Below are positions 53,506 through 63,847 of a stretch of 64,000 nucleotides of DNA, piece after piece. The translations under genes were made by a program, and so were the position numbers. The DNA lies in the NCBI RefSeq assembly GCF_043876835.1, contig NZ_JBAWJZ010000012.1, positions 17,641 through 81,640 of the forward strand, read 5' to 3'. Every line of letters starts with the position of its first letter. Position 1 is the stretch's first letter. The notes below the pieces were generated by a model. The model was not told where the DNA came from. It saw nothing but the letters and a program-made list of their open reading frames with translations, and ran no database searches. The DNA comes from Yeosuana sp043876835 (GTDB lineage Bacteria; Bacteroidota; Bacteroidia; Flavobacteriales; Flavobacteriaceae).

Positions 53506-56500
53506 TTAAAAATTAACATTAACTCCTACTGTAAAAGAAATAGGTCTTGGTGTACTAGACCAGTCTATACCTATTCTTGTGCTATCGTAAGAAAACGAAT
53601 TTACCTCTGGGTCGAAACCTTGGTATTTAGTAAATAATAAAAGATTATTACCCGTTACATATATACTAGCGCTGCTTATACCCATTTCTTTTAAGAGTTT
53701 ACTTGGAAGATCGTAATTAAGTGTAGCTGAAGAAAGTCTTAAAAAACTTGCATCCTCCACTAATAAATCTGCAGAGTCTAATAAACCAAAACCTTGTCTA
53801 GGATATTTTCCATCTATATTGTCTGGAGTCCATCTATCTGTCCAAGATTCTGAATAAACATTTCTTGTTAAAAGTTTATCGTTATAACCATTCTGACCTA
53901 ATTTTGCGTTGAACACATCGTTGCCTTCTTTACCAACAAATACAAGTCTAAGCGATAAATTTTTGTATGCAAACTCTGTGTTAAATCCATAGGTATAATC
54001 TGGATTTGGATTACCTATTATTTGTCTGTCTGCAGCATCAATTTCACCATTGCCATCTAAATCTATAAAACGTACATCACCTAGTTGTGGTGCTACACTT
54101 CTGTAAGTTGGCGCATCGACTAAATCATCTGCTGTACGGTATAGTCCATCTGTTTTTAAACCAAAAAACGTTCCAATAGCTTCGTTTTCAAGAAAGATAT
54201 TTACGGGATCTGTAAAAACACCAGTACCTATTCCGTTTCCAAAAAAGTGAGCTCTCCCATCTCCAAAAGTATCTTCGCTACCTAATTCTAATATTTTGTT
54301 TTGATTGAAAGCAATATTTGCTCCAAGAGTCCAACTAAACTTGCTGTTGTTTACAATATTAGCATCTATACTAAACTCTAATCCTCTATTTTGAATTTCT
54401 CCAACGTTTACAGTTGTAGATGTAAATCCGTTAGAAGCTGGTATTGGTTTATTCAATAAAAGACGTTCTGTATTTTTTACATATGCATCAACTGTTCCTG
54501 TAAATCTTCCTTTTAAAATACCCCAATCTAAACCAACATTACTTTGAACCGTAGTTTCCCAAACTAATGATGGATTTGGTATTCCTGTAGAAACAAGACC
54601 TATTGCCGTAGAAGCATCAAACCCTGAACCATCCGTAATTGTGTAAAGATTCAGTGTTTGAAAAGGAGCTATACTTGAATTTCCTGTTTGTCCCCAACCT
54701 GCTCGTAATTTAAACTGGCTAACAAAGCCTAGATTTTTAATAAATTTCTCTTTTTCCATTTTCCAAGCTGCTGCTAAAGAGTGGAAGTTATCCCATTTTT
54801 TATCACCACTAAAAACACTTACACCATCACGTCTAAATGTATATGTTAGTAAATACTTGTTATATAAAGCGTAGTTTGCTCTTGCAAACGCCGACACATA
54901 ATTTGAAGGTCTTTCTACAGGGTTATTGTATATGATAGTTTGAGCAAAATTCAATCCGTTTTCCCCTAAAATCAAATCTGAAAAATTACTTCCATAAATA
55001 GACTTTGTAGTTGTTCTGTATTCATCTGTTGTAAAACCTAAAGTACCATTAAATGAATGTGCTCTAGAAAAATCTTTTTTAAACTGTAGTAAATTCTCGG
55101 TTGAATAATTTCTTGAAACTAAGTTAGATTCTCCTAAATAACCTCCGTATGAAGCACCTAAACCTATTTGATCTGTATAAAAACGTACTCTTTCTTTATT
55201 TCTAGTATTACCACTTAATTTAAGCTGATATGTTAATAAATCTGTTAACTTATAATCTAAACTTAAAGATGCTACAATTCTAGACTCTTTTGAATGATCA
55301 TAATAATCTGAAGCCCATAGATTTGGATTCGCTAATGGTTCTCCATCATCCCCAAAAATATCGTCGTTTAGGGGTGATGCATTAAGAATTGAAGCCATTA
55401 AACCTCGGTTTCCTGTACCATCGGTAGAAAGGTTCATATCATTGGTTCTGTAACTAGCATAAATAGTTGATGATATTTTAACTTTATCACTTAATTTAGC
55501 ACTTAAATTACTTCTAATATCTCCTGTATTAATACTCGAGTTTGGAGTAATTCCTTTTTCGTTATTAAACCCTGTAGCTAAATAATAATAAATTCCACTT
55601 GCACCACCACTTACAGATACTCTGTTTGAAGTACTAACTGTCATTCCTGTCATTTCTTCTAACCAATCTATTTGCTCTGTAGCAGTAAGACCATATTGGT
55701 TTATTATAGCTGGTGTTAAATTAGCACTTGCAGGATCTGTAAAGTAAGTATCACCAGTAGGAATGTTTCTTATTTTGTAAATATCGCCTTGATAAAAACC
55801 ATATCTTACTGCCACATTTTCTAATAAAGCATCACCATTTCTCATTTCAGCATAACCAGGTCCATCTAATAAATCAATACTTCTTCCAATTACTGAAGCC
55901 GTTGTAGATGTACTAACTTTGATACTTGCTTTTCCATCTTTACCTTTTTTTGTGGTAATTATTATAACACCGTTAGCTCCTCTAGAACCATATATGGCAG
56001 TTGCAGAAGCATCTTTTAAAACTTGAATATTTTCTATATCACTTGGATTAATACCAGATAAACCACTTTGTTGCGATTGAAAATCGTTAATGGTACCAAA
56101 AGGGTTTGAAGCATCTTCTGTTGAAGAATTCATAAGTATTCCATCAACAACATACAAAGGTTCATTATCTGATCTTAATGAGTTTGTTCCACGAATTCTT
56201 ATACTTAATGCTGCACCTGGTGTTCCGCTAGAATTTGTTACGTCTACACCTGCTACTTTACCTTGTATTAAATTATTTATTGAACCACTTCTTAAAGCTT
56301 CATTTACATTTGGCTTAATAGCAGATACTGCACCAGTAACGTCATCTTTTTTAACTGAACCATAACCAATAACAGTAACTTCATCTAATTGGTTTTCACC
56401 TTCTTTAAGTACAATGTCAATTGTGTTAGAATCGCCAACTATTGATGTTTTATTAGCCATTCCAATGTAAGTAAACATTAAAACATCATTCTTTTTTGCA

Positions 56501-56733
56501 GTTATTGAATACCTCCCATCAAAATCTGTAGCAACACCTCTTTGTGTTCCTAGTATTACAACACTTACACCAGGTAATGGTTGCCCTGAAACATCTGTAA
56601 CAGTACCCGTTATTGTGTTTTGTACTAAATCTGTTTTTATATTACTAGCATTTGCAAATAATGTAAATAGTATTGCCGTAATAACTATAAAGCTTCGATT
56701 CATTCTATACTTTTCATTGGTTTTTATTTTCAT
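53506..56733 (-). CDS. SusC/RagA-type TonB-dependent glycan transporter
   Basis: The 1075-residue receptor has a signal peptide, a CarboxypepD_reg-like domain (ITGTVTDVSGQPLPGVSVVILGTQRGVATDFDGRYSI) and the SusC plug (NLIQGKVAGVDVTNSSGTPGAALSIRIRGTNSLRSDNEPLYVVDGIL; INPSDIENIQVLKDASATAIYGSRGANGVIIITTKKG). The barrel ends SFTVGVNVNF. It imports oligosaccharides into the periplasm with energy from TonB, in complex with SusD. It is followed by susD after about 50 bp and preceded by GH18 and GH20 genes on the same strand. Confidence 0.95.
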   Translation of the reverse strand: MKIKTNEKYRMNRSFIVITAILFTLFANASNIKTDLVQNTITGTVTDVSGQPLPGVSVVILGTQRGVATDFDGRYSITAKKNDVLMFTYIGMANKTSIVGDSNTIDIVLKEGENQLDEVTVIGYGSVKKDDVTGAVSAIKPNVNEALRSGSINNLIQGKVAGVDVTNSSGTPGAALSIRIRGTNSLRSDNEPLYVVDGILMNSSTEDASNPFGTINDFQSQQSGLSGINPSDIENIQVLKDASATAIYGSRGANGVIIITTKKGKDGKASIKVSTSTTASVIGRSIDLLDGPGYAEMRNGDALLENVAVRYGFYQGDIYKIRNIPTGDTYFTDPASANLTPAIINQYGLTATEQIDWLEEMTGMTVSTSNRVSVSGGASGIYYYLATGFNNEKGITPNSSINTGDIRSNLSAKLSDKVKISSTIYASYRTNDMNLSTDGTGNRGLMASILNASPLNDDIFGDDGEPLANPNLWASDYYDHSKESRIVASLSLDYKLTDLLTYQLKLSGNTRNKERVRFYTDQIGLGASYGGYLGESNLVSRNYSTENLLQFKKDFSRAHSFNGTLGFTTDEYRTTTKSIYGSNFSDLILGENGLNFAQTIIYNNPVERPSNYVSAFARANYALYNKYLLTYTFRRDGVSVFSGDKKWDNFHSLAAAWKMEKEKFIKNLGFVSQFKLRAGWGQTGNSSIAPFQTLNLYTITDGSGFDASTAIGLVSTGIPNPSLVWETTVQSNVGLDWGILKGRFTGTVDAYVKNTERLLLNKPIPASNGFTSTTVNVGEIQNRGLEFSIDANIVNNSKFSWTLGANIAFNQNKILELGSEDTFGDGRAHFFGNGIGTGVFTDPVNIFLENEAIGTFFGLKTDGLYRTADDLVDAPTYRSVAPQLGDVRFIDLDGNGEIDAADRQIIGNPNPDYTYGFNTEFAYKNLSLRLVFVGKEGNDVFNAKLGQNGYNDKLLTRNVYSESWTDRWTPDNIDGKYPRQGFGLLDSADLLVEDASFLRLSSATLNYDLPSKLLKEMGISSASIYVTGNNLLLFTKYQGFDPEVNSFSYDSTRIGIDWSSTPRPISFTVGVNVNF

Positions 56734-56750
56734 GAAATTGATTTATTTAA

Positions 56751-58202
56751 TTAATTTTTAATAAGTTTTCTTGTTAATGTTTTATCTCCATCAATAATCT
56801 TAATAATATAAAAGCCTGTATTAAAAAACCTAGTATCAATCTCCATATTATTATTACCTAAAACCAATTGTTTATTGTTTTCCCAAACCAAACGGCCATT
56901 AACATCGAACACGTGAATTTTTGTTAAAGTTGGGTTGTATACATAATACCCAACTTTAACTAAATTGTTAAAAGGATTAGGGTGAATTTTAAGACCAGTT
57001 TGAATTTCTTCATCTATTCCATCAGTACTCAATGTACCCTTACCACCAGTTGTTTTAGAGCTAGAACCACCATAAACTGGTATTTTTTCATTCATTGCTC
57101 TAATTAAAGAATTGCTATTAGTATAATCAAAATCTTGGGTTATTTCCCAGAACATAACCCCTTTTAAATTATTATCTAAAACATATTGTCCTTTGGTTTT
57201 TATGGTATTAACGCAGTTAAAGTAAAAAGGAACATTACTGTAAGGTGTGCCTCCACTTGTAAAAGAACTCACAACAGCCCTATCTGGTTTACTACTAACA
57301 ATTGTAGGGTTGCTGGTAATAAGGTCTTTATATGCTGTTGATAGTGTTGGATTAAACTCTGAACTAAGCGTTTTTGCATAAACAGGCAAACCTATAACAT
57401 ATTTATTAGCTGGAAGACTAAGGTTAGTAATCCATCCCGTATAATATTGATCAAGTTTGGAAATTGGCACTTGTGTATCATTACCTATTCTGGATCCTCC
57501 TCCGTAAGACATAATTTGAAGATAATCTATATATTGAAAAATACCTGATATACCTGCACGATCATAACGTTCCGGAACAAGGGTTGCAGATAAACTTAAA
57601 ACTTTACCTCCGTTTGATGATGCTTGAGCTGTAATTTCACTTTTTATTTTTTGAAGTAAATTGGTATACTCTGCACCTGTATATTTAAGTTGTGTGCCTG
57701 AACTTGTAGTATAATCTTCCCAATCTACATCAATACCATCAAAGCCATTAGCGTGGCAAAATTGAACTAAATTTGCAGCATATGTTGCTTCATTGGTTGT
57801 GTTTTTAATCATACTATGTAAATAATAAGAAGAAAGTTCTCCCCCTACTACTAAAATTACTTTTGTATTTAAATTATTCCAAGCTTTTACGTTTTTAACT
57901 CTATCTAGCTTAGTGAAAAAGTCAGCATCATTTTGAATATAGGTAAAAGTAGCACTACCATTTACTGTTTTAGCAGTTCCTATTTGTCCATTATAACTTG
58001 AAGTTACAGAGAAAAAATATAAATGACTTAAATGTGCCATTTTATCTCTTAATTGTGCATTAGTTAAGTTATTTATAGAATAAGTAGGCAAATAACCGCC
58101 AACCACTTTTTGTGCCGAAATATTGGTTAGGGTTACAATGAAAAAAATAAATAAAAACAGTTTTTGTTTTTTTGTTAAAAAAGCTTGTAGTTGATTTTTC
58201 AT
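56751..58202 (-). CDS. T9SS-exported GH18 glycosidase (chitinase-like)
   Basis: I choose ATG 58202 (MKNQLQAFLTKKQKLFLFIF, then FIVTLTNISAQ). The GH18 domain (about residues 40-390) has VVGGYLPTYSINN, KVILVVGGELSSYY and the catalytic DGIDVDWEDY (DxxDxDxE complete), LQIMSYGGG and VMFWEITQD. The C-terminal part (about 410-483) is a type A T9SS sorting domain (HPNPFNNLVKVGYYV, then DTRFFNTGFYIIKI and TLTRKLIKN). It cleaves beta-1,4-GlcNAc links in chitin or the core of N-glycans outside the cell. SusC follows after 17 bp. Confidence 0.92.
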   Translation of the reverse strand: MKNQLQAFLTKKQKLFLFIFFIVTLTNISAQKVVGGYLPTYSINNLTNAQLRDKMAHLSHLYFFSVTSSYNGQIGTAKTVNGSATFTYIQNDADFFTKLDRVKNVKAWNNLNTKVILVVGGELSSYYLHSMIKNTTNEATYAANLVQFCHANGFDGIDVDWEDYTTSSGTQLKYTGAEYTNLLQKIKSEITAQASSNGGKVLSLSATLVPERYDRAGISGIFQYIDYLQIMSYGGGSRIGNDTQVPISKLDQYYTGWITNLSLPANKYVIGLPVYAKTLSSEFNPTLSTAYKDLITSNPTIVSSKPDRAVVSSFTSGGTPYSNVPFYFNCVNTIKTKGQYVLDNNLKGVMFWEITQDFDYTNSNSLIRAMNEKIPVYGGSSSKTTGGKGTLSTDGIDEEIQTGLKIHPNPFNNLVKVGYYVYNPTLTKIHVFDVNGRLVWENNKQLVLGNNNMEIDTRFFNTGFYIIKIIDGDKTLTRKLIKN

Positions 58203-58356
58203 AATAAAATAAAATTTTGTTAAAGTTTGTTTAACGTAAAACTCCAATAAATTATCTCTTTTTAAATCCAATATATTCCTTAATAGGTTTGATATTGTCT
58301 AAAAACCTCATTTACACATTATTAAACCAGAACCCACATAATACAAAGTGTATAAT

Positions 58357-60372
58357 TTATTCATTTTTAATAAGTTTTTTGGTTGACGTTTTATCACCAT
58401 CAATAACTCTTAAAATATAAAAACCTGTATTTAGTTTTTTTAAATCTAGAGCTATATTGTTTAAGCCTGTATTTAAAGAATTTATGTTTTCCCAAACCAA
58501 TCTACTGTTTATATCATAAACCAATATTTTAGTAAATCTTGGATTATTACTGTAGAATGAAACATTAAATAAATTTGTAGATGGATTAGGGTAAACTTTA
58601 AGTTCATTGTCTATTTCGAAATTATTATTACTTAACGGTGTTGAAGTAACATTTACTGGTATAATACTTGTAGCTGCTTTTAATAAAGATATAGAGTTAG
58701 TAATATCAGTATCTTGATATAGCTCCCAAAACATAACACCTTTTAAATTATTATCTAAAACGTATTGAGCTTTTTCTTTAATTGTATTTACACCATTAAA
58801 ATAATATGTTTTTCCACTAGATACTACGGCGTCTAAATTAGGATCTAGATTAGGGTTTTGAGCCACAAGATCACTATAAAACAATGTGCTATCATCTACT
58901 AATGTTTTTGCATAATCAGGCAAGCCCAAAACGAGTTTTGCACTTGGTAAACCAGCATTTGTCCATCGTGTGTAATACTCTTGAACCTTTGACATAGGTA
59001 TCTGTGTTCCTTGTGATATTCTAGATTTACCATAAGACATTATCTGTAAAAAATCGATGTTTCCAAAAAGCCCATTAAGTCCTATAGGATCGTTAGGTTT
59101 ATCATGCTCTGGAAGAATGGTTACAGACAACTCTAAATCTGTATTGCTTGAAGCTAATATTTTAGATTTTATAGCCGAAACAAGATTAACATAATTGACA
59201 TCATTAACTTCTCCATGATAATTTTCCCAGTCAATATCAATTCCGTCTAATTGATTATTTATACAAAAGTCTACTAAATTTTGAGCTACGTTATTTCTTG
59301 CTGTTGGACTTGCAGCAACTTCATCTATATAATCGGATGAAACCCATCCACCAAAAACTAAAATCAATTTTGTTTTCTTAGTGCCTATCCAACTTTTAAT
59401 TGTGTTCAAATTTGATTGAACACTTGGTAAGTAATTAGCTAAAGGTGTAAAATTGCCATTAGAATCAACCGCTCCTAAATTACCAGAAACATCTGTACTT
59501 ATTGAAAAATAATATAAATGAGTAAGATGTTCCATAGCTAATGAAGGATTTTTTAAAGCAAAACTAGTCAATCTATACGATGGCAAATAACCACCTACTA
59601 CATGTTCGTGTACTGTTGGTCCTCCGTAAGTAGCAGCTTCTATTGTTCCTGCATATAAAGTTCCATTTGCTGCGCTTACAACACTAGAATTACTGATGTT
59701 ATCAAAATCCCAATATAATTTAAGGTTTGCATAATTGGGATGATTTGTTTCAAGATGTATATTTTTCCAAATATTAATAGTATTAGCACTAAGAGCTGTA
59801 TTCCAAACTCTTACATCATCAATTCTACCATCAAAATAAGTACCTCCAACCACATATGGTTTTGAAGTAAAATTTGTATCATTTGATGTTAAACTAGGTA
59901 TTGCCCCAGATGTAACTAAATTTATTTCTTGTACACCATTGATAAATAATTTAACTCTATCTGTTGTGGTGCTTAAAGTTCCGTCATAAACCATTGCAAT
60001 ATGATACCACAAACCTGTTGTTAAAACCGCATTAGAAGTACAACGATATGCATTTGCCCCATTACTTACTATTCCATAGATAACACCATTACTTATTTGC
60101 AAAGCAACACGATTATTATTATCGTAAATTTTACTTAAAACGTTAGTTAAATTAGTTTGAGAATCTAGAAATACTTCTGCTTCAAGAGTGAATTTAGCAG
60201 TATTATTTAATTCTATAACTGCCGCATTAGATGTTACTTTATTACTGGACGCAAAATCTAAGTAATAATCTTGTTGTGCTGAGACTTGCAAAAAAGAAGT
60301 AATGCAAAAAAACAAGAAGTGAATTAATAAAAATTGATTTTTAGAAAAAGAATATATCGATTGATTTACCAT
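58357..60372 (-). CDS. T9SS-exported GH18 glycosidase with laminin-G-like domain
   Basis: The 671-residue protein has, after its signal peptide, a LamG/concanavalin-like domain (about 38-235: AVIELNNTAKFTLEAEVFL, WYHIAMVYDGTLSTTTDRVKLFINGVQEI, GGTYFDGRIDDVRVWNTAL). A GH18 domain follows (VVGGYLPSYRLTSF, LILVFGGWVSSDY, catalytic DGIDIDWENY, LQIMSYGKSR, VMFWELYQD), then a T9SS tail (YPNPSTNLFNVSFYS, TGFYILRV, STKKLIKN). The LamG part probably binds glycan. It is a paralogue of the neighbouring GH18 and the C-termini are strikingly alike. Likely endo-acting. Confidence 0.92.
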   Translation of the reverse strand: MVNQSIYSFSKNQFLLIHFLFFCITSFLQVSAQQDYYLDFASSNKVTSNAAVIELNNTAKFTLEAEVFLDSQTNLTNVLSKIYDNNNRVALQISNGVIYGIVSNGANAYRCTSNAVLTTGLWYHIAMVYDGTLSTTTDRVKLFINGVQEINLVTSGAIPSLTSNDTNFTSKPYVVGGTYFDGRIDDVRVWNTALSANTINIWKNIHLETNHPNYANLKLYWDFDNISNSSVVSAANGTLYAGTIEAATYGGPTVHEHVVGGYLPSYRLTSFALKNPSLAMEHLTHLYYFSISTDVSGNLGAVDSNGNFTPLANYLPSVQSNLNTIKSWIGTKKTKLILVFGGWVSSDYIDEVAASPTARNNVAQNLVDFCINNQLDGIDIDWENYHGEVNDVNYVNLVSAIKSKILASSNTDLELSVTILPEHDKPNDPIGLNGLFGNIDFLQIMSYGKSRISQGTQIPMSKVQEYYTRWTNAGLPSAKLVLGLPDYAKTLVDDSTLFYSDLVAQNPNLDPNLDAVVSSGKTYYFNGVNTIKEKAQYVLDNNLKGVMFWELYQDTDITNSISLLKAATSIIPVNVTSTPLSNNNFEIDNELKVYPNPSTNLFNVSFYSNNPRFTKILVYDINSRLVWENINSLNTGLNNIALDLKKLNTGFYILRVIDGDKTSTKKLIKNE

Positions 60373-60421
60373 AATTAAAATTGTTCGGAATTAATTAGCT
60401 TGTAAAATATATGGTGAAGGA

Positions 60422-62368
60422 TTAATTCAAATATGCAGTTCTAACTTTTAATAATTGTTCAAGACTATCTGTTAAACCACCAATTTGGTTTCTAAGCATC
60501 CAAACTTCTTTATATTCAGCTATAATTGCATCTATCTCTACTAATAATTTATATTTTGTATCGGCATCAACTTTTTCAATGCTACCTTCTTTAGTTTTTA
60601 ATTTGGCAATACCTAAATTACAAGAATGAATTGCTAGTTTGGAAGCATTTATAATTTCTCTGTATACAATTTCTGCATCATTGGCTGTTGCTTTGCAGGT
60701 TTCAACTCTTTTGATAATTTTGTTTAAAACAATTATTGCTTCATTCAAGTCTTTGTTTTTTAATTTAGCTGTTTGTCTGTTTTCTTTTAAGGGTTTATTG
60801 ATGTAATATAGCAATGAATAAAAAGAATAGTTATTGATATCTGAATTATCTAATATCTGATTGGTATTTCCCATATCGAAAATAACTTGTGCCGTTTTTT
60901 CAGCAGGATCTTTATAAATATATTTGTTTAAAACCCAATTAATATCCAAATCTCTGTTGTCTTCTAACGACCATGAAACAGCAGCACCATACACATAAGG
61001 TGCATAACCAGTAATTAATGGTTGCGGATGTCCATCATCTCCCCAATCGGTGTTCAAATATCCTACGGCACCATATTTAATTCCGTTTTCGGCTGCATTT
61101 ATTTGATTTTTTATTGCGTTTTCTGTTCTACCAACTATAGAGCGCCATGACGAAGTACCTGGACATACATAAAATGGTATTTTTGCTTCTTTAAACTTAG
61201 CAGCTTCTTTGTTAAATGGATGATCCCATTTATATCCCCAAATCATGCAAGTAATATTTTTGGGTAAGTTTTTAATTAATTCAGGATGTTCTAAAATGAT
61301 ATCTCCCCAAAATTGGGCTCTTTTACCATTTTTCACTATAATACTATTTAGCTTTAATAAAAGATCTAAATATACTTGCCCTTTTCCTTTTTCTGAAACT
61401 TCTTTTTTAGATTTTCCTGTACCTAGCTCATAGGGTTCATCACCACCAATATTTACATTTTCACTTGAAAAATTTGAAAGTAACTCGCTATACAAATTAT
61501 CAACAAAATCAACAGAACTCTTATCTACTGCAGATATAGTTCGTCTAATACCTAAAATATGATGTGTAGGATCTGAAATGGTTTCATTTTCTGCAAGATG
61601 CCAATATTCTTTATGCTCTAACCAACGTTCCATATGTCCAAAACCGTTTTGATTAGGCACTAAATCTATAAACCTATCGCTACAATATTTATCTAAATCT
61701 AGAATGTCGTTAGAAGATAATGCACTAGCATCTTGCCAAACTTTTTTATGGTTTTGATATTGAAAAGTATGCTCTGTATATAACTGGATTTCATTAATTT
61801 TCCATGAAGCAAACATATCAATATATTGATATAATGATGCCATAGTTGGCACTTTGGTTCTACTAATATCTATTGTAACACCTCGCCTTTTAAAATCTGG
61901 ATAATCATTTACTGTAACTTGAGGAAACGTTCCATAATCGTAGGCATATTGAGCAATTTGTCCCAAAGTAAGCACACCATAATACAAACCTGCTTCATTG
62001 TTAGCCGTAAGTGTAATTTTATTTTCATTGATTACTAATGAATAGCCTTGAGAGTTTGTTTGCTTTTTAGAGTCAATTATCAACTCTATTTCTGGAGTTT
62101 CTCCAACAGCTACATTTCCTGCAATAGAAAAATACATACCTTTTTCTTTCAATATTTTTTGAAGATTATTGGCACTAAACCGTACACCCAAATTTGTTGC
62201 TATTCCATAGGCAATTATTCTACCACTATTAGGCTTAAAAGATGTTTCTAAAACTGTTACACTTTTTGGTATAGGAACTAAATATTTTTTTAATTCTTGA
62301 TTATTAGATGCATTTATATTAAAAATGCTAACTATTAAAAACACTATACTAATGTGATATTTTTTCAT
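60422..62368 (-). CDS. GH20 beta-N-acetylhexosaminidase
   Basis: The 648-residue secreted enzyme has a signal peptide, GH20b N-terminal domain (about 25-150) and a catalytic TIM barrel (about 155-480: FKRRGVTIDISRTKVPTMASLYQYIDMFASWKINEIQLY; NIGGDEPYELG with the catalytic Asp-Glu pair; MIWGYKWDHPF). A helical C-terminal extension of about 150 residues follows. It releases terminal GlcNAc or GalNAc from the products of the GH18 enzymes, probably in the periplasm. Between it and the next gene upstream is a 201-bp gap. Confidence 0.93.
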   Translation of the reverse strand: MKKYHISIVFLIVSIFNINASNNQELKKYLVPIPKSVTVLETSFKPNSGRIIAYGIATNLGVRFSANNLQKILKEKGMYFSIAGNVAVGETPEIELIIDSKKQTNSQGYSLVINENKITLTANNEAGLYYGVLTLGQIAQYAYDYGTFPQVTVNDYPDFKRRGVTIDISRTKVPTMASLYQYIDMFASWKINEIQLYTEHTFQYQNHKKVWQDASALSSNDILDLDKYCSDRFIDLVPNQNGFGHMERWLEHKEYWHLAENETISDPTHHILGIRRTISAVDKSSVDFVDNLYSELLSNFSSENVNIGGDEPYELGTGKSKKEVSEKGKGQVYLDLLLKLNSIIVKNGKRAQFWGDIILEHPELIKNLPKNITCMIWGYKWDHPFNKEAAKFKEAKIPFYVCPGTSSWRSIVGRTENAIKNQINAAENGIKYGAVGYLNTDWGDDGHPQPLITGYAPYVYGAAVSWSLEDNRDLDINWVLNKYIYKDPAEKTAQVIFDMGNTNQILDNSDINNYSFYSLLYYINKPLKENRQTAKLKNKDLNEAIIVLNKIIKRVETCKATANDAEIVYREIINASKLAIHSCNLGIAKLKTKEGSIEKVDADTKYKLLVEIDAIIAEYKEVWMLRNQIGGLTDSLEQLLKVRTAYLN

Positions 62369-62569
62369 ATTGATTCTTACTTTTTAAAATTTATGGAATT
62401 TGAACAGTTTTATTTTTAGAAGCATTTTCTAATCTAACTTTGAGCTATAATTAAATTGTTCTCTGTAAATAAATCTTTTAAATGAATTTGATGATTACAT
62501 CTTTATTAATAGCAACTTAATTTATAAATTGGCTATAATGACACTAATACTAAACAACATTATTGTAAA

Positions 62570-63658
62570 TTATTTATCATTTTCATACATTGTTTTAAAT
62601 GTTTCAATGGCCCCTTTTATGGTTTCTGAACTACAATTTGATTTTTCATAACAATCGATAAAAGAATCGAAAGTACTCCAGTAGGTATGCATAACACCTA
62701 GCAGCCTATTTTTTATAGTTGCTTTATTAAGTTTTCTAATACTCAATACATTATCTAATTGTTGATTTGCTACTTCGGAAACTTCAAAAGAGCAACTTAT
62801 TACCTTAAATCCTTTCATTGCAAAATATGCAGGAGTTGGTGGTGCTGTTTTATATTGCCAATCGCAAATAATAATATTTTTAGAAATTAAGTCTATTGCA
62901 GGATACGTATCATTATGAGAGGCACTCCACTTCCCTAACCCTGTAGTTCTACCGTCTAAAAGACGATCTCCCCACATATACATATTTACACCTTTTGATT
63001 CTAGATGATTGTAAATTTTTGTTACTTCGTCTGCAAAAAGTTTTGCTTTATTTTTTCCTTTACATCTACTGCAGCTATCCTCACCCAACACAAAAACCTC
63101 GTCCATACCCACATGAATTGCTTTTGCTTCAAAAACCTCAATCAATTCATCTACTAGTTCAAAAATAATAGCATGAATCTCTGGATGTAGCGGACAATAA
63201 CTGCGGCAGTAAAAATCTTTGTCTTGTAATTTATCACCTGGGTTTTCCTCAAACTGTGGATATACTTTTAACAAAGATTTTATATTATCCTGTTTCCAAG
63301 ATTGATGTCCTAATAAATTTATAAGCGGGACTATTGTTATGTCATAGTTTTTACAAGTAGCAACTATTTTTTTTACATCGTTTTGAGATAAAGATGATGG
63401 TTCTGCTAATTCTGGATGACTCTCAAATTGATATTTATAGTTTACCATTAAAAACAATGTGTTTACATTTGTTTTCGATAAGTTTTTTTCTATAAATTCT
63501 AAAAATTTTCCAACTTCAGATGGCCTTGGAGCAGATATCGCAAAACCTCTTACTGGTAGTTCTTCTTCAACAACTTGGGCTAAACAAAAGGTTATATTAA
63601 GCATCAAAAAAAGAAAAATAATGTCATGCCTATTTTTAGATTTTAAGAATTTATACAT
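62570..63658 (-). CDS. GH20-family single-domain hexosaminidase-like protein
   Basis: The 362-residue protein has a signal peptide (MYKFLKSKNRHDIIFLFLMLNITFCLA) and only the TIM-barrel domain: VRGFAISAPRPSEVGKFLEFIEKNLSKTNVNTLFLMVNYKYQF, LLGHQSWKQD, AIHVGMDEVFVLGEDSCSRCKGK (Asp-Glu pair as in GH20), MYMWGDRLLD. The N-terminal GH20b domain is absent, as in the smaller GH20-like group. The CSRC motif is uncommon. It opens the PUL on the left-reading strand, with its promoter expected in 63659-63847. Confidence 0.83.
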   Translation of the reverse strand: MYKFLKSKNRHDIIFLFLMLNITFCLAQVVEEELPVRGFAISAPRPSEVGKFLEFIEKNLSKTNVNTLFLMVNYKYQFESHPELAEPSSLSQNDVKKIVATCKNYDITIVPLINLLGHQSWKQDNIKSLLKVYPQFEENPGDKLQDKDFYCRSYCPLHPEIHAIIFELVDELIEVFEAKAIHVGMDEVFVLGEDSCSRCKGKNKAKLFADEVTKIYNHLESKGVNMYMWGDRLLDGRTTGLGKWSASHNDTYPAIDLISKNIIICDWQYKTAPPTPAYFAMKGFKVISCSFEVSEVANQQLDNVLSIRKLNKATIKNRLLGVMHTYWSTFDSFIDCYEKSNCSSETIKGAIETFKTMYENDK

Positions 63659-63847
63659 AAATTGATAATTAATTTTAACAAAAAAAAGTATTCTTGTAAG
63701 ATGATTAGTTTTGTATATTCTAAAAAAGGTTTGTAATTGTTCTTTTTAATTATTTAGGTCGTTAATGATTTTTTTAATATATAATTTAGAAATTTTCTCT
63801 ATTGTAAACATTTTTAAACCTCATTAAACCTTAGTTTTTTATACAAA
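63659..63847. other. upstream region of the PUL
   Basis: AT-rich, no coding sequence seen. It should contain the promoter for the leftward PUL transcripts. No obvious operator palindrome. The regulator (sigma/anti-sigma pair or hybrid two-component sensor) is not in the window. Confidence 0.4.
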
